64,000 nucleotides of DNA from Acridotheres tristis (taxonomy: Eukaryota > Chordata > Aves > Passeriformes > Sturnidae). How positions within the stretch are numbered: the first letter of the stretch is position 1; each line of letters opens with the position of its first letter. Position numbers and translations under genes: made by a program. Positions 44,201-59,000 of the stretch are shown here, one piece after another. The stretch is taken from NCBI GenBank assembly GCA_037013685.1, contig CM072886.1, positions 496,001 to 560,000 of the forward strand, in the 5' to 3' direction. The notes beneath the pieces are model-generated. The model made no database searches. It saw only the letters and a program-made list of their open reading frames with translations, and was not told the DNA's origin.

Positions 44201-47200
44201 TGTCACAGACAGGAGCCTGCAGCCCTGAGCCCACCGGAGCCCAGGTGCCCCAAACCTACGTGTGGAGAAGTAGATGTAGGCGAAGAGGATGATGTAGGTG
44301 GTGACGAGCGGGATGAGCTCGGCGATGCCGATCTCCTCCTTGAAGTGCACGTGCACCACGTGCTCCTCCCGCAGGCTGCAGTTGGGGCTGGGGTGCAGCA
44401 GCTTCAGGCGGGAGCGGAGGCTGCTCAGGAACCTGGGGAACAGCAGCACGTCACTCACCTGCTCCAAGGAGCAGCAGGAAGCTCCACGGCTCCACACGGG
44501 CCAGCAAAGCTCGGGTCTCTCCAGGCCTTGCTTCCGAACCTGCTCCTTGCTGGCCCCAACCACCCACACCTTGATTTCTACTGGGCAGACTCACCAAAAC
44601 TTTGTTTTAAAGCAAAGGCTCATTAACCACAATCTAGGCCTGAGGAACAGAACGTGCCACGGCTTCAAACACTCACAGAATTTTCCCAGAATTACAGAAT
44701 TCTGTGTAAAAGTGCCTGATGGAAGGTGCTACACAATGGCCCTCAAGGCTCAGTGCTCTGGAAGAACAAGTTTCAACTCCTGGGCTGCCAGTTCCATCCC
44801 AGGCATCCCCATGGGAATTCTGTGCAGCTCAGAGTCCTCAGATCCACTTGATCCATGCCAGTTTGGCCAACACTGCCAAGGTGTTTTGACCAGTTGAACC
44901 AGTGCTTACTGGAAAGCAAACCAGTCTGTGTACAAGGAATGGAGTCAAACCAGAGCCACTGGGCCCTGGATGCCACAGGAACTCCCCCTGGCAGCTCTGG
45001 ATGCTACAGACACTGTGAAGAGGAGCTGAGAATTGAGAATATTTCAATTCTGTAAAACACAGCAAGTTTTCTGCCCAGAAAATCACATTCAGAGATGCAA
45101 GATACTCTAAACCACAAGGAAGTGGAGTGTAGCAAATGTATTTGAATAGTTTAGGCCATAGTTTATACCAGGTGCATCAGCCAAACCATTTTTAGCTGAT
45201 TTTTCTGCTGTTTTATCAAACACTCTGGAATTGGTCAAGGCTACCGAAACGCAAATTGTGCTAAACTGGGAGAGAAGAAGCTGAAAACAGAATAGCAAGA
45301 TTAGAAGACCCAAGACAAAGGTGGGTGGTGAAGGAGTGGACTGTAACCAATCATATTTCCTGCAAGGTGCACGCAGAGTGCGTGGGCAAGATACAGGCAC
45401 CAACCAAAAAACGCGTGATCACGTGAAGAGCAGTAAACAATAAATGGGGTTCTGCATCATGACAGGGAGTGGTTGTTTAGGAAGTCGTGTGCTCCTGCAG
45501 TGGAGCCAGCAGGAGGGTGGCAGAGTGCTCACCTGGAGTCGTAGTGCTGCAGCCCCAGGGTGACGGTGTAGGACACCACGCGGCGCCGGTTGTACAGGCT
45601 GACACCGCTGTACCTGCCAGGCAGCCCGAACAGCAGGTCTGCAGAGACACGGGACATCAGGCAACACCACACACACACACCAGGGCCACAGAGGTGCTCC
45701 CTGTCAGTGGGAACGGCTGCTCTGACCCCCTAGGCTATCCCACATTTCCCAGTGCTCTGAGACCCCAGGGATGGGCTCACACCTGGGCCAGGCTCCAACC
45801 ACAGCAAGCTCACACTCCACAGTAACCTTTACAGCTCACAAATAGCCTTTACAGCAAACTCCTTTATAGGTTACAAACCCCTTTTCAGACATGTAATACA
45901 GTACAGCATACACTTCCAGGATTCTGAAGTTCCTTTAAAACCAAAGGATTCAGCCTGCATTTAAACCTGCATTTCCTCTGGCATTATGGAGCCACTAATG
46001 ATCCCACACACGCTCAGAGGGTTTCTTTATAAGCAAGAGATAAAAATACTTTTATGACATCCATTGTCAGCTCGGGCTGTGTGCAAGGAATTGGAACACA
46101 CAAGGGAGCAGGATGAATGTTGATTTATCTGTGACAATGAGGCAGCCTTTGAGCATGACAGAGGCTGGAGCATGTGTAGAGTGAGAGGAACAAAACCTTG
46201 CTATTTTTACCTGCAGAAAGAAGCCTGACTGAGTGATTTGTTCACTTCTCACAAATATAGATGGGGGCTCCAATACACATATAGAATGAGAGACAACAAA
46301 GACTGGGCACCTTCAGCTGCTGTGAATGACAAAATACTGCCCAAATTGGCACTATCAGCGATCCAGGTGTTGGAATTAGTGAGGATGGAATAACAATGAA
46401 GCTGTAGGCAGCTCCCCTGGCTCTGCAGCCCCTCACCTTTGAGCGTGGCTGACGTCTGCAAGGTCTTTGGCTCATGCTGGTGGATGGTTTTGATGATATC
46501 GGGGTCGGCATTGAAGCGCTCGCGGTCGTTCTGCCAGAAGTTNNNNNNNNNNNNNNNNNNNNNNNNNNNNNNNNNNNNNNNNNNNNNNNNNNNNNNNNNN
46601 NNNNNNNNNNNNNNNNNNNNNNNNNNNNNNNNNNNNNNNNNNCAAATTGGCACTATCAGCGATCCAGGTGTTGGAATTAGTGAGGATGGAATAACAATGA
46701 AGCTGTAGGCAGCTCCCCTGGCTCTGCAGCCCCTCACCTTTGAGCGTGGCTGACGTCTGCAAGGTCTTTGGCTCATGCTGGTGGATGGTTTTGATGATAT
46801 CGGGGTCGGCATTGAAGCGCTCGCGGTCGTTCTGCCAGAAGTTCCCCGGGGACAGCAGCAGGCAGCCGTGCTCTGGGAGCAGATTCCTCAGCTTCCTGAG
46901 GCCTGGCAGCAGGTCCGTGACCTGCAGACAAACCTCCTCCAGGCTCCTGACCCCGGAGCTGAAAGGCAAACACAGGCCTGAGGGACCGAACCGAGCCAAG
47001 GGCAAAGCTTTGGGAGAGAAGCATCCCGGGACCTGCATCCTCATCCTCACACTGCTCTTCCTCCTCGCGGCTGAGAACACAACTGGGCCTCCCTGCAACT
47101 GTGAGCAGGCTCCAGAACTGCATCATCATCCCTGGCTGCTGCCTGACCCCACAGCTCTCACTCCTCACCATTTCAGTTCCACGTTAAAGACGCTTCCACC

Positions 47201-50023
47201 CGACAGAGAAACTCTCTCTGGAATCCTTGCAGACCTCAAAGCCCTCTCCACACCTCTCTCCACACATGCAGTGATGTTTTACAGGAATCCTGGTCAGCCT
47301 TCCTGAGGTGGATCCTTTGAGGTGCACAGAGTGCTCTGAAATGCACCTGGGATTCAGTATCTGCTCCTGGCTGTGCTGTTTTCCCAATTCCTCTGCATTG
47401 TGTGGAAAGGAGAATTTCCTTAGAGGTTCACAACTGCACACAGGTGTACTGGAATGAACTGGAACCTGTGTTTGACATCATCCTTAATTATCCATTTAAT
47501 CCTTAAAATCCATAAAGCACTAATTCAGGCAAGACTCAGCCTGCGTTTCCAGCAGGCTTTGGTGGGACAAGTGGAACAGGACATCTGACCCCAGCAGGAG
47601 CTGATCTGCTGCTTGGAACCTGCTCAGGTCAGGAGTTATTGTTATTCTGGAGGGAGTTATTCTGGCCCCATGGGGTTCACACTGCTCTGGCATCTCCCAG
47701 CTGCCCAAAAACACCTCAGTGCTGAGGGGAGGTCTGAGAGATGATGCATTTCTGACTGAGACGCCTCAGCAAACTTCCCCAAACCAGAAATCTTCTGTGC
47801 ATTTCCCTGGACAGCCTTTAAAATTTTCAATTGGCACTGGAGCTCAGACATCTTTAATTACTCCCAAGGCTGCTAAAAAGCTGAACTTAGGTTTTAAAAA
47901 TAGAGAAGTTCATTTAACTGGCTTTAATGAGAAAAGTATTCTCTGTTACACTGCCAAAGTCTGTTTGTGGTTACCTGGGGAAAAGTGAATGACTTCACAC
48001 ACATTTGTGATGGCAGATCGTGAAGAGAACATTTTAGGATATGACATCCTTAAAGGGAAACTTTGGCAATTACCAACCAGGGATGTTTGGTCCTTTGGAC
48101 CCAACAAAAACCCCAGAGCAATCTTTCTGGGAAGGGTTGGAAAATCAGTCTCTTAAAAATTTTAGAACAGTTTTACCTGTTTCTAACTGACATTAAACTG
48201 TGCTTCCTGCAGCCACACAAGGGATAAATGAAGGAATTAAAGGTTTACAACAAAGGGCCATTATGTTTAGGATGCATTCACAATTCCCCTGTTTGACAGG
48301 TGATAAAAGAAGACAGGAGCTGGCATTTATCAAAGGCTTCATGCTGACACAGAACCACTCCCTGCAGCAGCCCCAAATACTGCAAACCTCAGTGCTGCTC
48401 TGCAGGCAGCTGCACACAAAGGGTTGGCAGATGGGACAGAAAAGATGGTTTTTATGGTCCCAGTTCAGGAAGAAGATAAACCCAAACTTCATTTATTTGG
48501 GAGGAACACAATCCACCTTCAATTGCCTACCTCGGGCATTTATGCACTCAGCCAGCACAGCACACAATGCTGCAGCTGAACTCACACGAATCAAACCTCA
48601 GGAAGGAGCAGAGATTTATCAATACATTGATGATGTGCAGGAGGTGAGGAGGAAAGTGCAGTGAGAACAGCACAGGATATAGGGCACAGATCCAATGGGG
48701 AGGGGACAGAAGTGCCCTCAGCCAAGAGCCCAGGCCCCTCTGGGGACTTGGGGTAGCAGGCCAAGCTGCAATTCCAGATGAAACCATGACAAAATTAGAT
48801 GCTGTATCTACCCCCACTACTGAAAAGGAGCCTCAAAAGGTACTTTGAGATACTGGGGAAGTCACATTCCTGGATTCTCTGTAATAGCAAGGCATTAATA
48901 AGGAAAATCCAAAACTGGAATGGATTGACAGCCACAAGCAGGCTTTGCAAACACTGATAGAAGAGTTAAAACATCAATCCCTTGGGCCAGCTCATCCCAG
49001 CCATCCCAGCAATCCTCGATGGGATTTTGCTGGACATGGAATTTACTGTAATATGTTCCAGAAAGGGCCACACTGACCCAACCAACCATCAGGGTTCAGC
49101 TCCACAGCATTTAAAGATCCTGAAAAGAGAAACACTGCCTGGGAAAAGGGATTATTATCCCTGACCTGAGCTCTGAGCAAGCAGAAAGAATTCAACAGCA
49201 TCAACCTGTGAAAACCCAAGGACCTTTCAGTCCCTGGCCAGTGTCAAGAAGGGCAGTGATCAGCTGACAAAACCCAGAAAGATAAAAATGGATCAGTTGG
49301 CAGCTCCACAACACTGGTGTGGATTGGGGGAGTGCTGACACTGAAATGAGGGAACACTGGACAAAAAACTGGATTTTTTGGAGCACAAAGCAGGGGCTGG
49401 CACTGGCCAGGAAGATGTGTCAAGGCACTCTCACAGTGTCCCCAGTGCCTGAGCCTTGAACAAAATCATCCAGACCTGGCACTGCCTTTACAGATCAAAA
49501 GTACCAAAACACTCTGGGCCTCCTGGCAGAGATTCTCCTGTGCCTCTGAAGACATCCCTGGTCACAGGTACTCACTAACTGTGCCTGGGCTGGGTTTTGG
49601 GCTGTCATCACTGCCCAGAGCAGGCACAAAGCTGCAGTTTGGGGACTCGGTGACTGGTGTGCAGCCTCCCTGCCCCAGACTCCACTCAGAGGGACAGGGG
49701 ATCACACTTCACCAGTGTGAAGGTGTGAGACTGGGCCAAAAGACAAGGTATGAAATGGGTTTTTCACACACCTTATTATCCCCAAGCAAATGGGATTTGG
49801 AGCATGCCAATGGTGCCTTAGGCCACGTGAATCTGGCTGGGATAAAAGGTTACCCTCTGTGTTATGTCAGATATAATAAATAACCCCTATCAGACATAAT
49901 AAATGTCATTAATAAATAAATAAATTACATATATATGGGTGGGTGTATGTACACATATATATAAAAATATATAAAAATTTTTAATATGTTGGTATATATG
50001 TATATAATATGTATATGTATATA

Positions 50024-50069
<46 letters not shown>

Positions 50070-53000
50070 ATGTATATATGTATATGTGTATGTATATGTA
50101 TATTTAATAATAATTTGGAGCTGTTATGGACCAAGGGCTAGTCCTGTTTCACGAGCTTTCCCGTGCCCTGTGTGTCCTTTAACAGCTCCAAATGACAACA
50201 CTGAAGCTTTTCAGGACAACTCCCAGGTGGGAAAGCCAGTGCTGGTGAAGTTAGAGCAGACTGGGGTGGCACCTGTGACTCTGAGGGGCACTGGAGCACC
50301 AAAGTCTGGGTGGCTCCCTTTGGAGCCTCCTCCGTTCCAGACTCTGATCCAGTCCGTGTTTTGGAGCCTCCCCCGTTCCAGCCTGTGCTCCAGTCCGGGT
50401 TTTGCTCCCCCCCCGGCCGGGCCGGCTGCCCCGCAGCGCCCCCGTGTGGAGAGGAAAGGAAAGGAAAGGAAAGGAAAGGAAAGGAAAGGAAAGGAAAGGA
50501 AAGGAAAGGAAAGGAAAGGAAAGGAAAGGAAAGGAAAGGAAAGGAAAGGAAAGGAAAGGAAAGGAAAGGAAAGGAAAGGAAAGGAAAGGAAAGGAAAGGA
50601 AAGGAAAGGAAAGGAAAGGAAAGGAAAGGAAAGGAAAGGAGAAAGGAAAAAGGAAAAAGGAAAGGAAAAGGAAAGGGAAAGGAAAGGAAAGGAAAGGAGA
50701 AAGGAAAAAGGAAAAAGGAAAGGAAAAGGAAAGGGAAAGGAAAAGGAAAAAAGCTGGTTTTCCTGTATTACACTGTAATACAGCACACACAGAACCAATG
50801 GTACCTGAGCCTTGGAAGAGAAATTCCCACCCACAGCTCCTCCAAGCTGACACTGATAACAACAACAACTGCTGGGTTTGTTCTCAGTTTCCCACTCATT
50901 CAATGAAAATATGTGGATGATGGGAATTCCACACCAAACACATTTTCCTCCTCCAGATGGAGTGATGCTCCTTCTGGAAGGAAAGACAGCCCAGTGTACC
51001 CAGTGGTAAAATCTTGATCAGTATTGTTAAGGTACTAGAGCACTGGAGTTTTGATTTGTTTGGGTTAATATTTGCTTTTGGGCTGTCCCAGTAATTTGCA
51101 GTGTCTGTGAGTTATTGCTTTAGAATGCTCGTGTCTTCACTCTGGTTGTAACAGGGGGTGGAGAAGATTTCCCCTGAATGTAACTTGAATTTTCATATGA
51201 ATATGGGATCAGCTTTGTGCACCTCTTCCAATCTCCTAGGGTAAGATATAAAATTCCCCATTGCAGTAGGTGGGAACAATTTGAGTCTCATTCCACCTTG
51301 GATTCCCCTGAGGCCATAATCAGATTGTTCTACACACATTTGGTCAGGTTAGCTGAACTTCACTGAGGAGCCCTGGACTAAGAACCATGAATGGAACCAA
51401 AGGGAGTCACTGACCCATCACTGAACTCCTCCAATCACTCCAGCTGAAAAAATAACTCCAGGAACTTTTCCTTGATCCTGATTTGCATCCCACCTTTCCT
51501 ATGACTTTTAAGACTCAAGGGGTGGGGAACATCCTGATCTACACGGACTGGTAACAATAAAATTACTTGTTTGGGCTGTCCTCAGCTACCATGAACTCTG
51601 GATTTAATGATACACCTCGTCACTCAAACTGTTTTTATTAGTAATCATTCTGTATCTATAATCTATTTATCTGACTCCAAATCAATGCTGATTCTTTTGC
51701 CAGCTTTAACACAGGTGTCTTGATACCCGCAGTGTTTGTGTTGTGCTGGAATCTGCTGGGAGTTCTTCATTTATACTGTGGCTTAAGATCTTCCATCTGT
51801 TATTTCCTGCCTGTTAATAAATAATTCATTTTATAAAGACACCTCATTTGCCATCACTAGAGCATGTGGGCCAGAGGGAGTCCTTAAATTTAAATTGTTG
51901 CTGAAGTGTGAGGCTAAGGCAGGGCTGCCCAAAGCTCCCACTTGTCCTGTGACAAATGGATCCAGGAGCAGGTGGGATCTGCTCAGGAAAGGTGAACTGA
52001 GCAAACCCAAGTCAGAACAGACACCAGCCCTGCCTGGCTCTGGCCTTCCACGTCACAGGAAGGTGCTGGAGATGGCAAATGCACTGAAGCCTTTGTCAAA
52101 TCCCTCTCCAGAAGAGATTTCTTCTATAGTAACTACAAAGAACGAGCACAGAAATCCAAAGATGATGGTTTATCTTTGTGAACACTCCCTCCACGGTGTG
52201 TACCCTGTGGCTGCATGGCAGGACACCTGGACAAGTCTCAGTATCAAAAGAAATGGAAAATTCATTTCCAAAGAATGATGTTTATAGAGACAAGAGCTTG
52301 GGGAATGAAAATTTGAAGGAACTGATGCAGTGATGCCTCTGCAAAGGGCTCCAGGAAGAGCAGGCTGACCATGGTTTGTGTTTTATCAGCTCTGGAACGT
52401 GGCAGAGATAAGAGCCCATGCTGCAGATAAGCCCATGGACACTCTTATCTGCGAGGCCACGCTCCCAGCTCGTGTCCCTGTGGGATGCTGTGGGTGCACA
52501 GTGACACCAAAACCCACAGCTGGGACAACCCACAGCTCCCAGGTCACTCCTGACTTTGACAGAGATGGTGCTGGGATGTGCAGCCAAGGGAAACACACCC
52601 ACGGTGTGTACCTGCCCAGGTACACCCAACAGCCTTCAGCTCCCTCCTGGAACTGAAGAACATAAAAGAATATAAACATAAAAGAATAATAAATAAATAA
52701 ATAGAAAATAGAATACAAACCAAGCCAGTTTGCACATTAAAAATTATTTCTGCTCAACTTTGTTACTGGCAATAAACAACAAAAACTTCATTACGACTTT
52801 TGAGGTAATTGCAGAATTCATCTCGAAATTAGATGTTTCCTGAAATATCCAAATGCATCCCCAAAATGGTAACCTTGCCCCAAGGTTTAGGTCTAAATGT
52901 TGAAGTCATTTTCTTCTGCTAGTATGAAGAATAATAATAAAAGTAATAATTTTGTTTCTGTGTTGCATCACTGCTCATCAAGGGCAACACCAAGGGGAGA

Positions 53001-56000
53001 TAATGAGAATACAATGAGAAGACAAGGGAGATAATGAGAACACAACACAGGCCTGGGAGCTCGTTGTTTCTGATTGTAATTGGCAACAGATGATTATCCC
53101 ATAGGATAAGGGAGGAGAAGGACTGAGCACATGGACAGAAGGTCAGTGCCAAGGCTGGGGGAACTGGCAAGGACAGAAAATCTGAGGAAATCTACACTGA
53201 AGAGCAAAAATGGCATTTCTAAAACATGACCCCTGATAGCAGCAGCTGGAGGTAAATGATGGGTCCCCACAAGGACAAATCATCAGGTAGAGGGGCAGGG
53301 TGGACATTCAAAAATGATAAATTTAATTTTAATTTAATACCCTTTCTGATAACAGCACAAAGACCAAGACCCCACTTGGGGGTAAAAAGAGTTTCTGCTT
53401 TGAGGTGGGAGCTTGTCAGCTGGAAAGGACAGAGGGACATGGGGACATTAATAAATCACCTCCTAATGTGCAAAACTGATGTGAGTGGCCACAAAAAATG
53501 GACTTGTGATCTCAGAGGTGTTTCAGGAAAAGCCTCTCCATGGAGAACACCCCACAAGTGAGACTCCTCTGCCAATGTGTGCCTGGCTCTGCTCTCCCAC
53601 CTTCAGGAATGTCACATGGACAACAGTGGCACAAGGAGGACCCAGCGTGGCACATGGAATGCTGAACCTCTCACCAGTGAGCCCAGAGTTTTCTGTTTGC
53701 CTTTTAACAAACAGGGGACTGGGCTGGGGAACAGGAGCTCCCCCTGCAAATACCTGGAAGCTGAGCAAAGCTGTTGTTGTATAAAGGCTGCAACAGGATA
53801 AAACCAAGCAGGTCCTAAAAACAGCCAAAGAAAGTCAGGAGGAAGTTCCTAACCAGGAAATTCCAGCAGAGGCCCTGGAACTCCCCTGTGATATGGAGCT
53901 GGTGTGGAGGTGAAGGAATTCTGACACTGCACCTGTGTCACCATGCAGGCCCCTTCTGGACTCTGACCAGAACATTCCTGAGGATTTTCAGTGCCTTACC
54001 TGGAGTTCTCCAGCACAAATGTGAACTGCCCCCTGTGCAGGATGGGTCCCAGCTCACTCATGGCATCTCTCACTTCCTTTAGGGCATTACCAGCCCAAAG
54101 CTCCTGCCCAGCCCCGGAGCAGCCAGGTGTGGCCAGCAGCGGCTCCGTGTGCTCACCTGTCCCTCAGGGCGTGGTTCCTGATCTCCTCCACCAGCTGGAA
54201 GACTCGGGACAGCGGCGAGCGGAACACGTCCACAGCCAGGAAGTTCTTCTGCCACGGGGACACGGTGGCTTTCACAAAGATCTGCTGGATGTAGGCCACG
54301 GGAGCCCCCACGTACTGCGAGAGAGCAGCGAGGGTCAGGGATGGCCCCTGCGAGCTCCAGCAGAACCACAGCACCAAGGGCTCGGCCAGGCTCTGCTTCC
54401 CCTTCCCAAACTCGAGCTGGACACCACAGACTCGGCAGGCAAGAACACAAGGAGTCAGATTTGTGTTGTGGGGACCTCACAGCTCAGCCAGTGCCGCCCT
54501 GTCCGGCAGGGACACCTCCCTGTGTCGCAGGCTGCTCCCAGCCCCATGCCCGCTGGCGCCGGGGCAGCTCGGGCCGGCCAGGGCCGTGCCCCGTCCCCTG
54601 GGGCACAGCAGAACTCACCCAGTCCGGGCGCTCCGCGGGGTCCCCGGGCTGCGGCCCCGCCCCGGGGGGAGCGTAATCCTTCACCGGCGTGCTGAACTCC
54701 ACCGGGCCGGTCCCGGGCAGTGGCAGCTTCAGCAGGGGGTAGCTGGGGGGACACAACCGGCAACTCTCTCATTCTGGAGCTTAAGGGACTTTTTTAGATA
54801 GAACAGATACAAAAATGAGCGGGCACGCTTCAGCAAAGCCCAGGTGTGCAGGACAGGAGGCTTGCATGGGGATGGGTTGGTATCCAAGAGCCCTTGTCCC
54901 TTGGAAAGGGACACCTCAAAGTCCTGGGAGAGAAAGGAAAGACCTTGCAGGGCCTGTCCTGAACCCCTCCATCCACGTTGGCTGTGGCAAAACCACTGAG
55001 TATGGCCATGGCTCAGTCACTGTGTATGCTGCACAAACCCCAGACACTGTATATTCCAGGGCCTGCTTCCCTGCCCCAAATCCTTTGTAATCCTCTGCTT
55101 TTGCTCATTTAGATTCAAACTATTTCCAAAACTTGCATTGAACTTCTTTAACCCTCAAAGCACTCCTAAGAGCAGCAGTGAGACACCAAACCATGAATTC
55201 TTCATCTTCTTGCTGCTTTGCCACCACATTCCGTGTGAGTCACCTGTGAGGTGGGAGGAGCCACAACAATCGTTTTTGTGGAATTCGAATAATTTACAAT
55301 CAGACACTGATTTTGGAGTGTGCTCCCCTCTCTGGGGTGTCTGTGGTGACTCTGTCTGGCAGTGCTGCTGCTGTCCCTTCTCTTTCCCAGACTCCTGTCC
55401 AAGGGCAGGAGGGCTCAGCTCTCCCCCAGGAGCACCAAAAGGTGCTGACTCCACCTGGGACCACGGCTCTGCTGGGAGATCAGAGCACGGGGGATTCTCT
55501 CTGCAGTCCCAGCCCTGGTTCACAGCTCAGTGTGAGGGAAAAGGGGTTCCTTGTGTGGGAGCCAGCAGGTGTTGGAAACAGAATGCTGGAGTGCTTTTGG
55601 ATGGAAGGGATCTCGAGCATCATCCCATGGGCAGGGACACCTCCCACTGTCCCAGGCTGCTCCAGACCCCCTCCAGCCTGGCCTTGGACACTGCCAGGGA
55701 TCCAGGGACAGCCACAGCTGCTCTGGGTGTTCTGTATTGTGCCAGGTCTGGGTCACTGACACGTGCCCAGAGGGAAAAATGGCCCCACCTCAGCTCCAGG
55801 AAAGGCATTTCCAGCACTTGGGTTTGACTCTCCTCACATTTCTCTTTATTAGGGATTTTTTTGAGGTGAACATGAGAATGGAAAGCACAGACAGAGGAGG
55901 GAAGAAAAGCAGGACCTGAAATGGCCACAAAGCCAAGCACAACAAATTGCAGCTCAGCAGGAGGAAGGAAAAGCCTCTTTCCATGGAGGGGCAGAGCCCT

Positions 56001-59000
56001 GGAGTGTCCCTGTCTGGAGACATCCCAAACCCCCCTGGACACATCCCTGTGTCACCTGCTCCAGGTGACCCTGCCTGATCTCCAGAGGTGCCTCCCAAGC
56101 CACCCACGCTGTGATCCTGGGATCTAACAAGGATGACAGGAAAGCTCAGGTTGTTCTGCTTTTGGGAAAGGCTCTTTTTAGATGCTCACATAACCCCAGA
56201 ATAAAGCAAACACAGATCCTGTAACCAGCTGGAGCTGCTGAAGTGCTCATCCAAGTACTTGACATATTTTCAAGATGGCTCAGGGGGCCAAGATGGAGCA
56301 GGGCCAGGAGAGCTCCAGGCAAATCCCTCCCTGCACATTCCCCCTTCCCAGACCCACAGGAGCTCCAGCAGCTGGAGCAGCCCCAGCCAGTGAGGCTGGA
56401 GGGAAGCAGGGAGGTGACTGGAGGAGCTCCAGGAAAGGAGCTGATCCATGGAATTCAAAGCTCCTTGGCTCACTGCAGGACAAGCTTTTGGCCTGTTTGC
56501 AGCCAAGACAGCCCAGCCTGGAATCCCTGCTGAGGAGGGAGGAATCTGCTAACAGGGTCCTGCCAGAGGGCTGGCAAGGCCAATACCTGGCGGCAGCAGA
56601 GCCTTTTGAGCCTTGGCAAGTGCATCACCAACCTGTTCTGAGTCAGTGAGAGTGGCTTTGCCCTGCTTCCCCTGACAGGGCCCCGAAATCCTGCACTGGA
56701 AAGGAGATTCCCCTTCCTGAGCACACAGTGCCATGGTGAAATCCCAGAGGAGATTCTGTTCTCTGGGGAGCTGGAACATGAAGAGTCTGACTCTGGCTCA
56801 GGTGCTCTGGTTACCACACCAGTAGTACACACCAGGGCAAGAGTGGTATGTTCTTACAGAAATAATTATAAATAAATATGTACACACACACACACCTCCC
56901 CAGGGGCTCTGGTTCCAGCCAGTTCTGCCATTCCTCAGGAGCAGAACCTGTGTTTCAGTTAAAAAACAAACACCTCTTTAATTGCTCTCAACCTGCTGCA
57001 GAGTCACCTGGGTCATCTGCAACCCTTACTTGAACTAAAACCTGTTCTTCAGAGTGACACTGGGATGTCATATTTACCCCAGTGGCCACTTTTACAGCAA
57101 TCACCTGCTCCTCTCTGGGCTGGTGTCAGACAAGGCTGGTCACACTCTCATCCCAGGGAAAAATGCACATCCCAACACAGATCCATTCACGTGGGATGAG
57201 GAAAATGAGTAAAATGAGTTATAGTAAAACAAGAAAACTCTCCCTCTGATGTGGAGAGTAACTTGGATTTTTAGACTTTAGGACTACAGAGAATGAGTCA
57301 CAGGATTTTTTGCTTTGGGTATTAATTTATGATCAAACCCAGAGATGCTGAGTCTCGTCTGTCAGTGGCGTTAAAAGCACTGTACAAAGTGTCTGTACAA
57401 ACCCTTCCAAGAGTAAAGACACCCAAAACAACCAGACCAGACTCTGTGGTGACCTTACTGCCTGCATGGTCACTGGCCTGAGGCCAGAACCCCTGATGGA
57501 TACATTGTGGACCTTGTGCTTTATTTCAGCTTTTAAACACTGTCTGCACACAAAAATGGTGGGGTTTGACTGATGCTGGGGGGAGGAGAACCCCAGTGAC
57601 TGAGATCATGTTCTCTGCAGCAGAATTCCAGAAGCTCTCCTCCAAGGGGACAGGACTGATCCACCTCTGTCCCTCGGAAGAACTCGGGAAACAAGATCCA
57701 CTCTTGTTTGCTGGAATGTCTTTATTTACCATGTTGCAGGCTGAGGAACCTGGAGCAGGTCAGCAGAGACCCTGGCAGTGCTGGAGAGTGGCTGGACTCC
57801 ATGACCCCTCATTTCTCCAGGAAAGGAGAAATTTTCCAACCTCACCAATTCCATGATTGTGTGAGTTCCCTGCTCCGTGCTGGTCTCAGCCCAGCAGCAC
57901 ACAGTGCTGAGGGTCCCTGCACACAAATGGTGCCTAAATGAGGTTCTGCCTCAATGCTGGGCCTTGATTTTTCCCCACCAGCTCCTTGTTTCCGCAGAGG
58001 GGTGGCTGGGATGTGTCAGTGAAATGCACCGGGAGAGAGGAGTGATTGCACAGAGCACAAACAGCTCCATTCCAGCAGGGAACTGGTGCCAAAGACCATC
58101 CCTGAGCCCTCACACACGGCAAAATGCAGCTCCCAGGAAGCAATCCCTTCACTCTCACACTCTGACCCCACTCTGGAACAGTTCTGACCTAATTAGCAAA
58201 GCCACTTCTCAAGCCACAATTATCTCTCGTTATCAGCAGTTAATGCACAGCAGCTCAGAACAGGAACTGAAACACCCCCCAAAAACCAGGGACCAAGACC
58301 TTCAGCCTCAGCCCAGCTTTCTGCCAAGGCTCTCCTGCTGTCCAGGGGTGTCACCACACTTCTGCCACCTGTCTCTCCCACGGCCAGGATCTGCTTTGCT
58401 AATGAGCTTCTCAAACTCATTAAAGAAAACGGACTCTCCATGCCTGCTGGCGTCTTGGATGGATTTCTGCAGCCTGGAGGAAAGCAGTCACTGCAGAATC
58501 CTCAAATATTGGCACTCAGCAAAGCAGACACTTGCACAAACGCACAGTTACCACCCGGGCTGGAGCCTCAGCTGCCTGCTCTGAACAGTGACAGGGCAGC
58601 TCCACGTCCTCACCTCATCCTTGGGAGCTGAGGATCCCAAGCACAAGGAGAGCTGCTGGTGACCCAAATCAGATTTTCTCCTCTCTGGGAAATGCTGAAT
58701 TTCAGAAGGAAGTAAGAAAAACACACCACTTTGTGGGTGAATATTTCCCAATTTGTAGCTGCCCTGCATTTGCTGCCTGGAGAGCTGCAATGAGGAGCCT
58801 GAGCCCATCCTGGGCAGCCATTCCCAAGCAGGAATGAGGTGACACAGTGACACACGTGGGAATTCTGCTTTGGCTTTGCTGGGTGCAGCTTGCAGGTGAA
58901 GAAATGACACTGGGAAGCTGGAGCCAAAACACAGAGCTGCTACTTGGAATCATATCAAAGCCACAGCAATGCAGGAACCCCTTGGCTGGGCCTTGTGGAA

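Noticed and set aside
44260..44262. SCAP exon 7 donor at CGTAG|GTTTGG
   Set aside because: It would insert an extra Arg before KIDMV; the donor C|GTAGGT gives the STRKIDMV seen in the family.
50211..50903. Lysine/glycine/glutamate-rich or serine/phenylalanine/proline-rich frames of about 200-250 codons
   Set aside because: They are translations of the GGAAA simple repeat.
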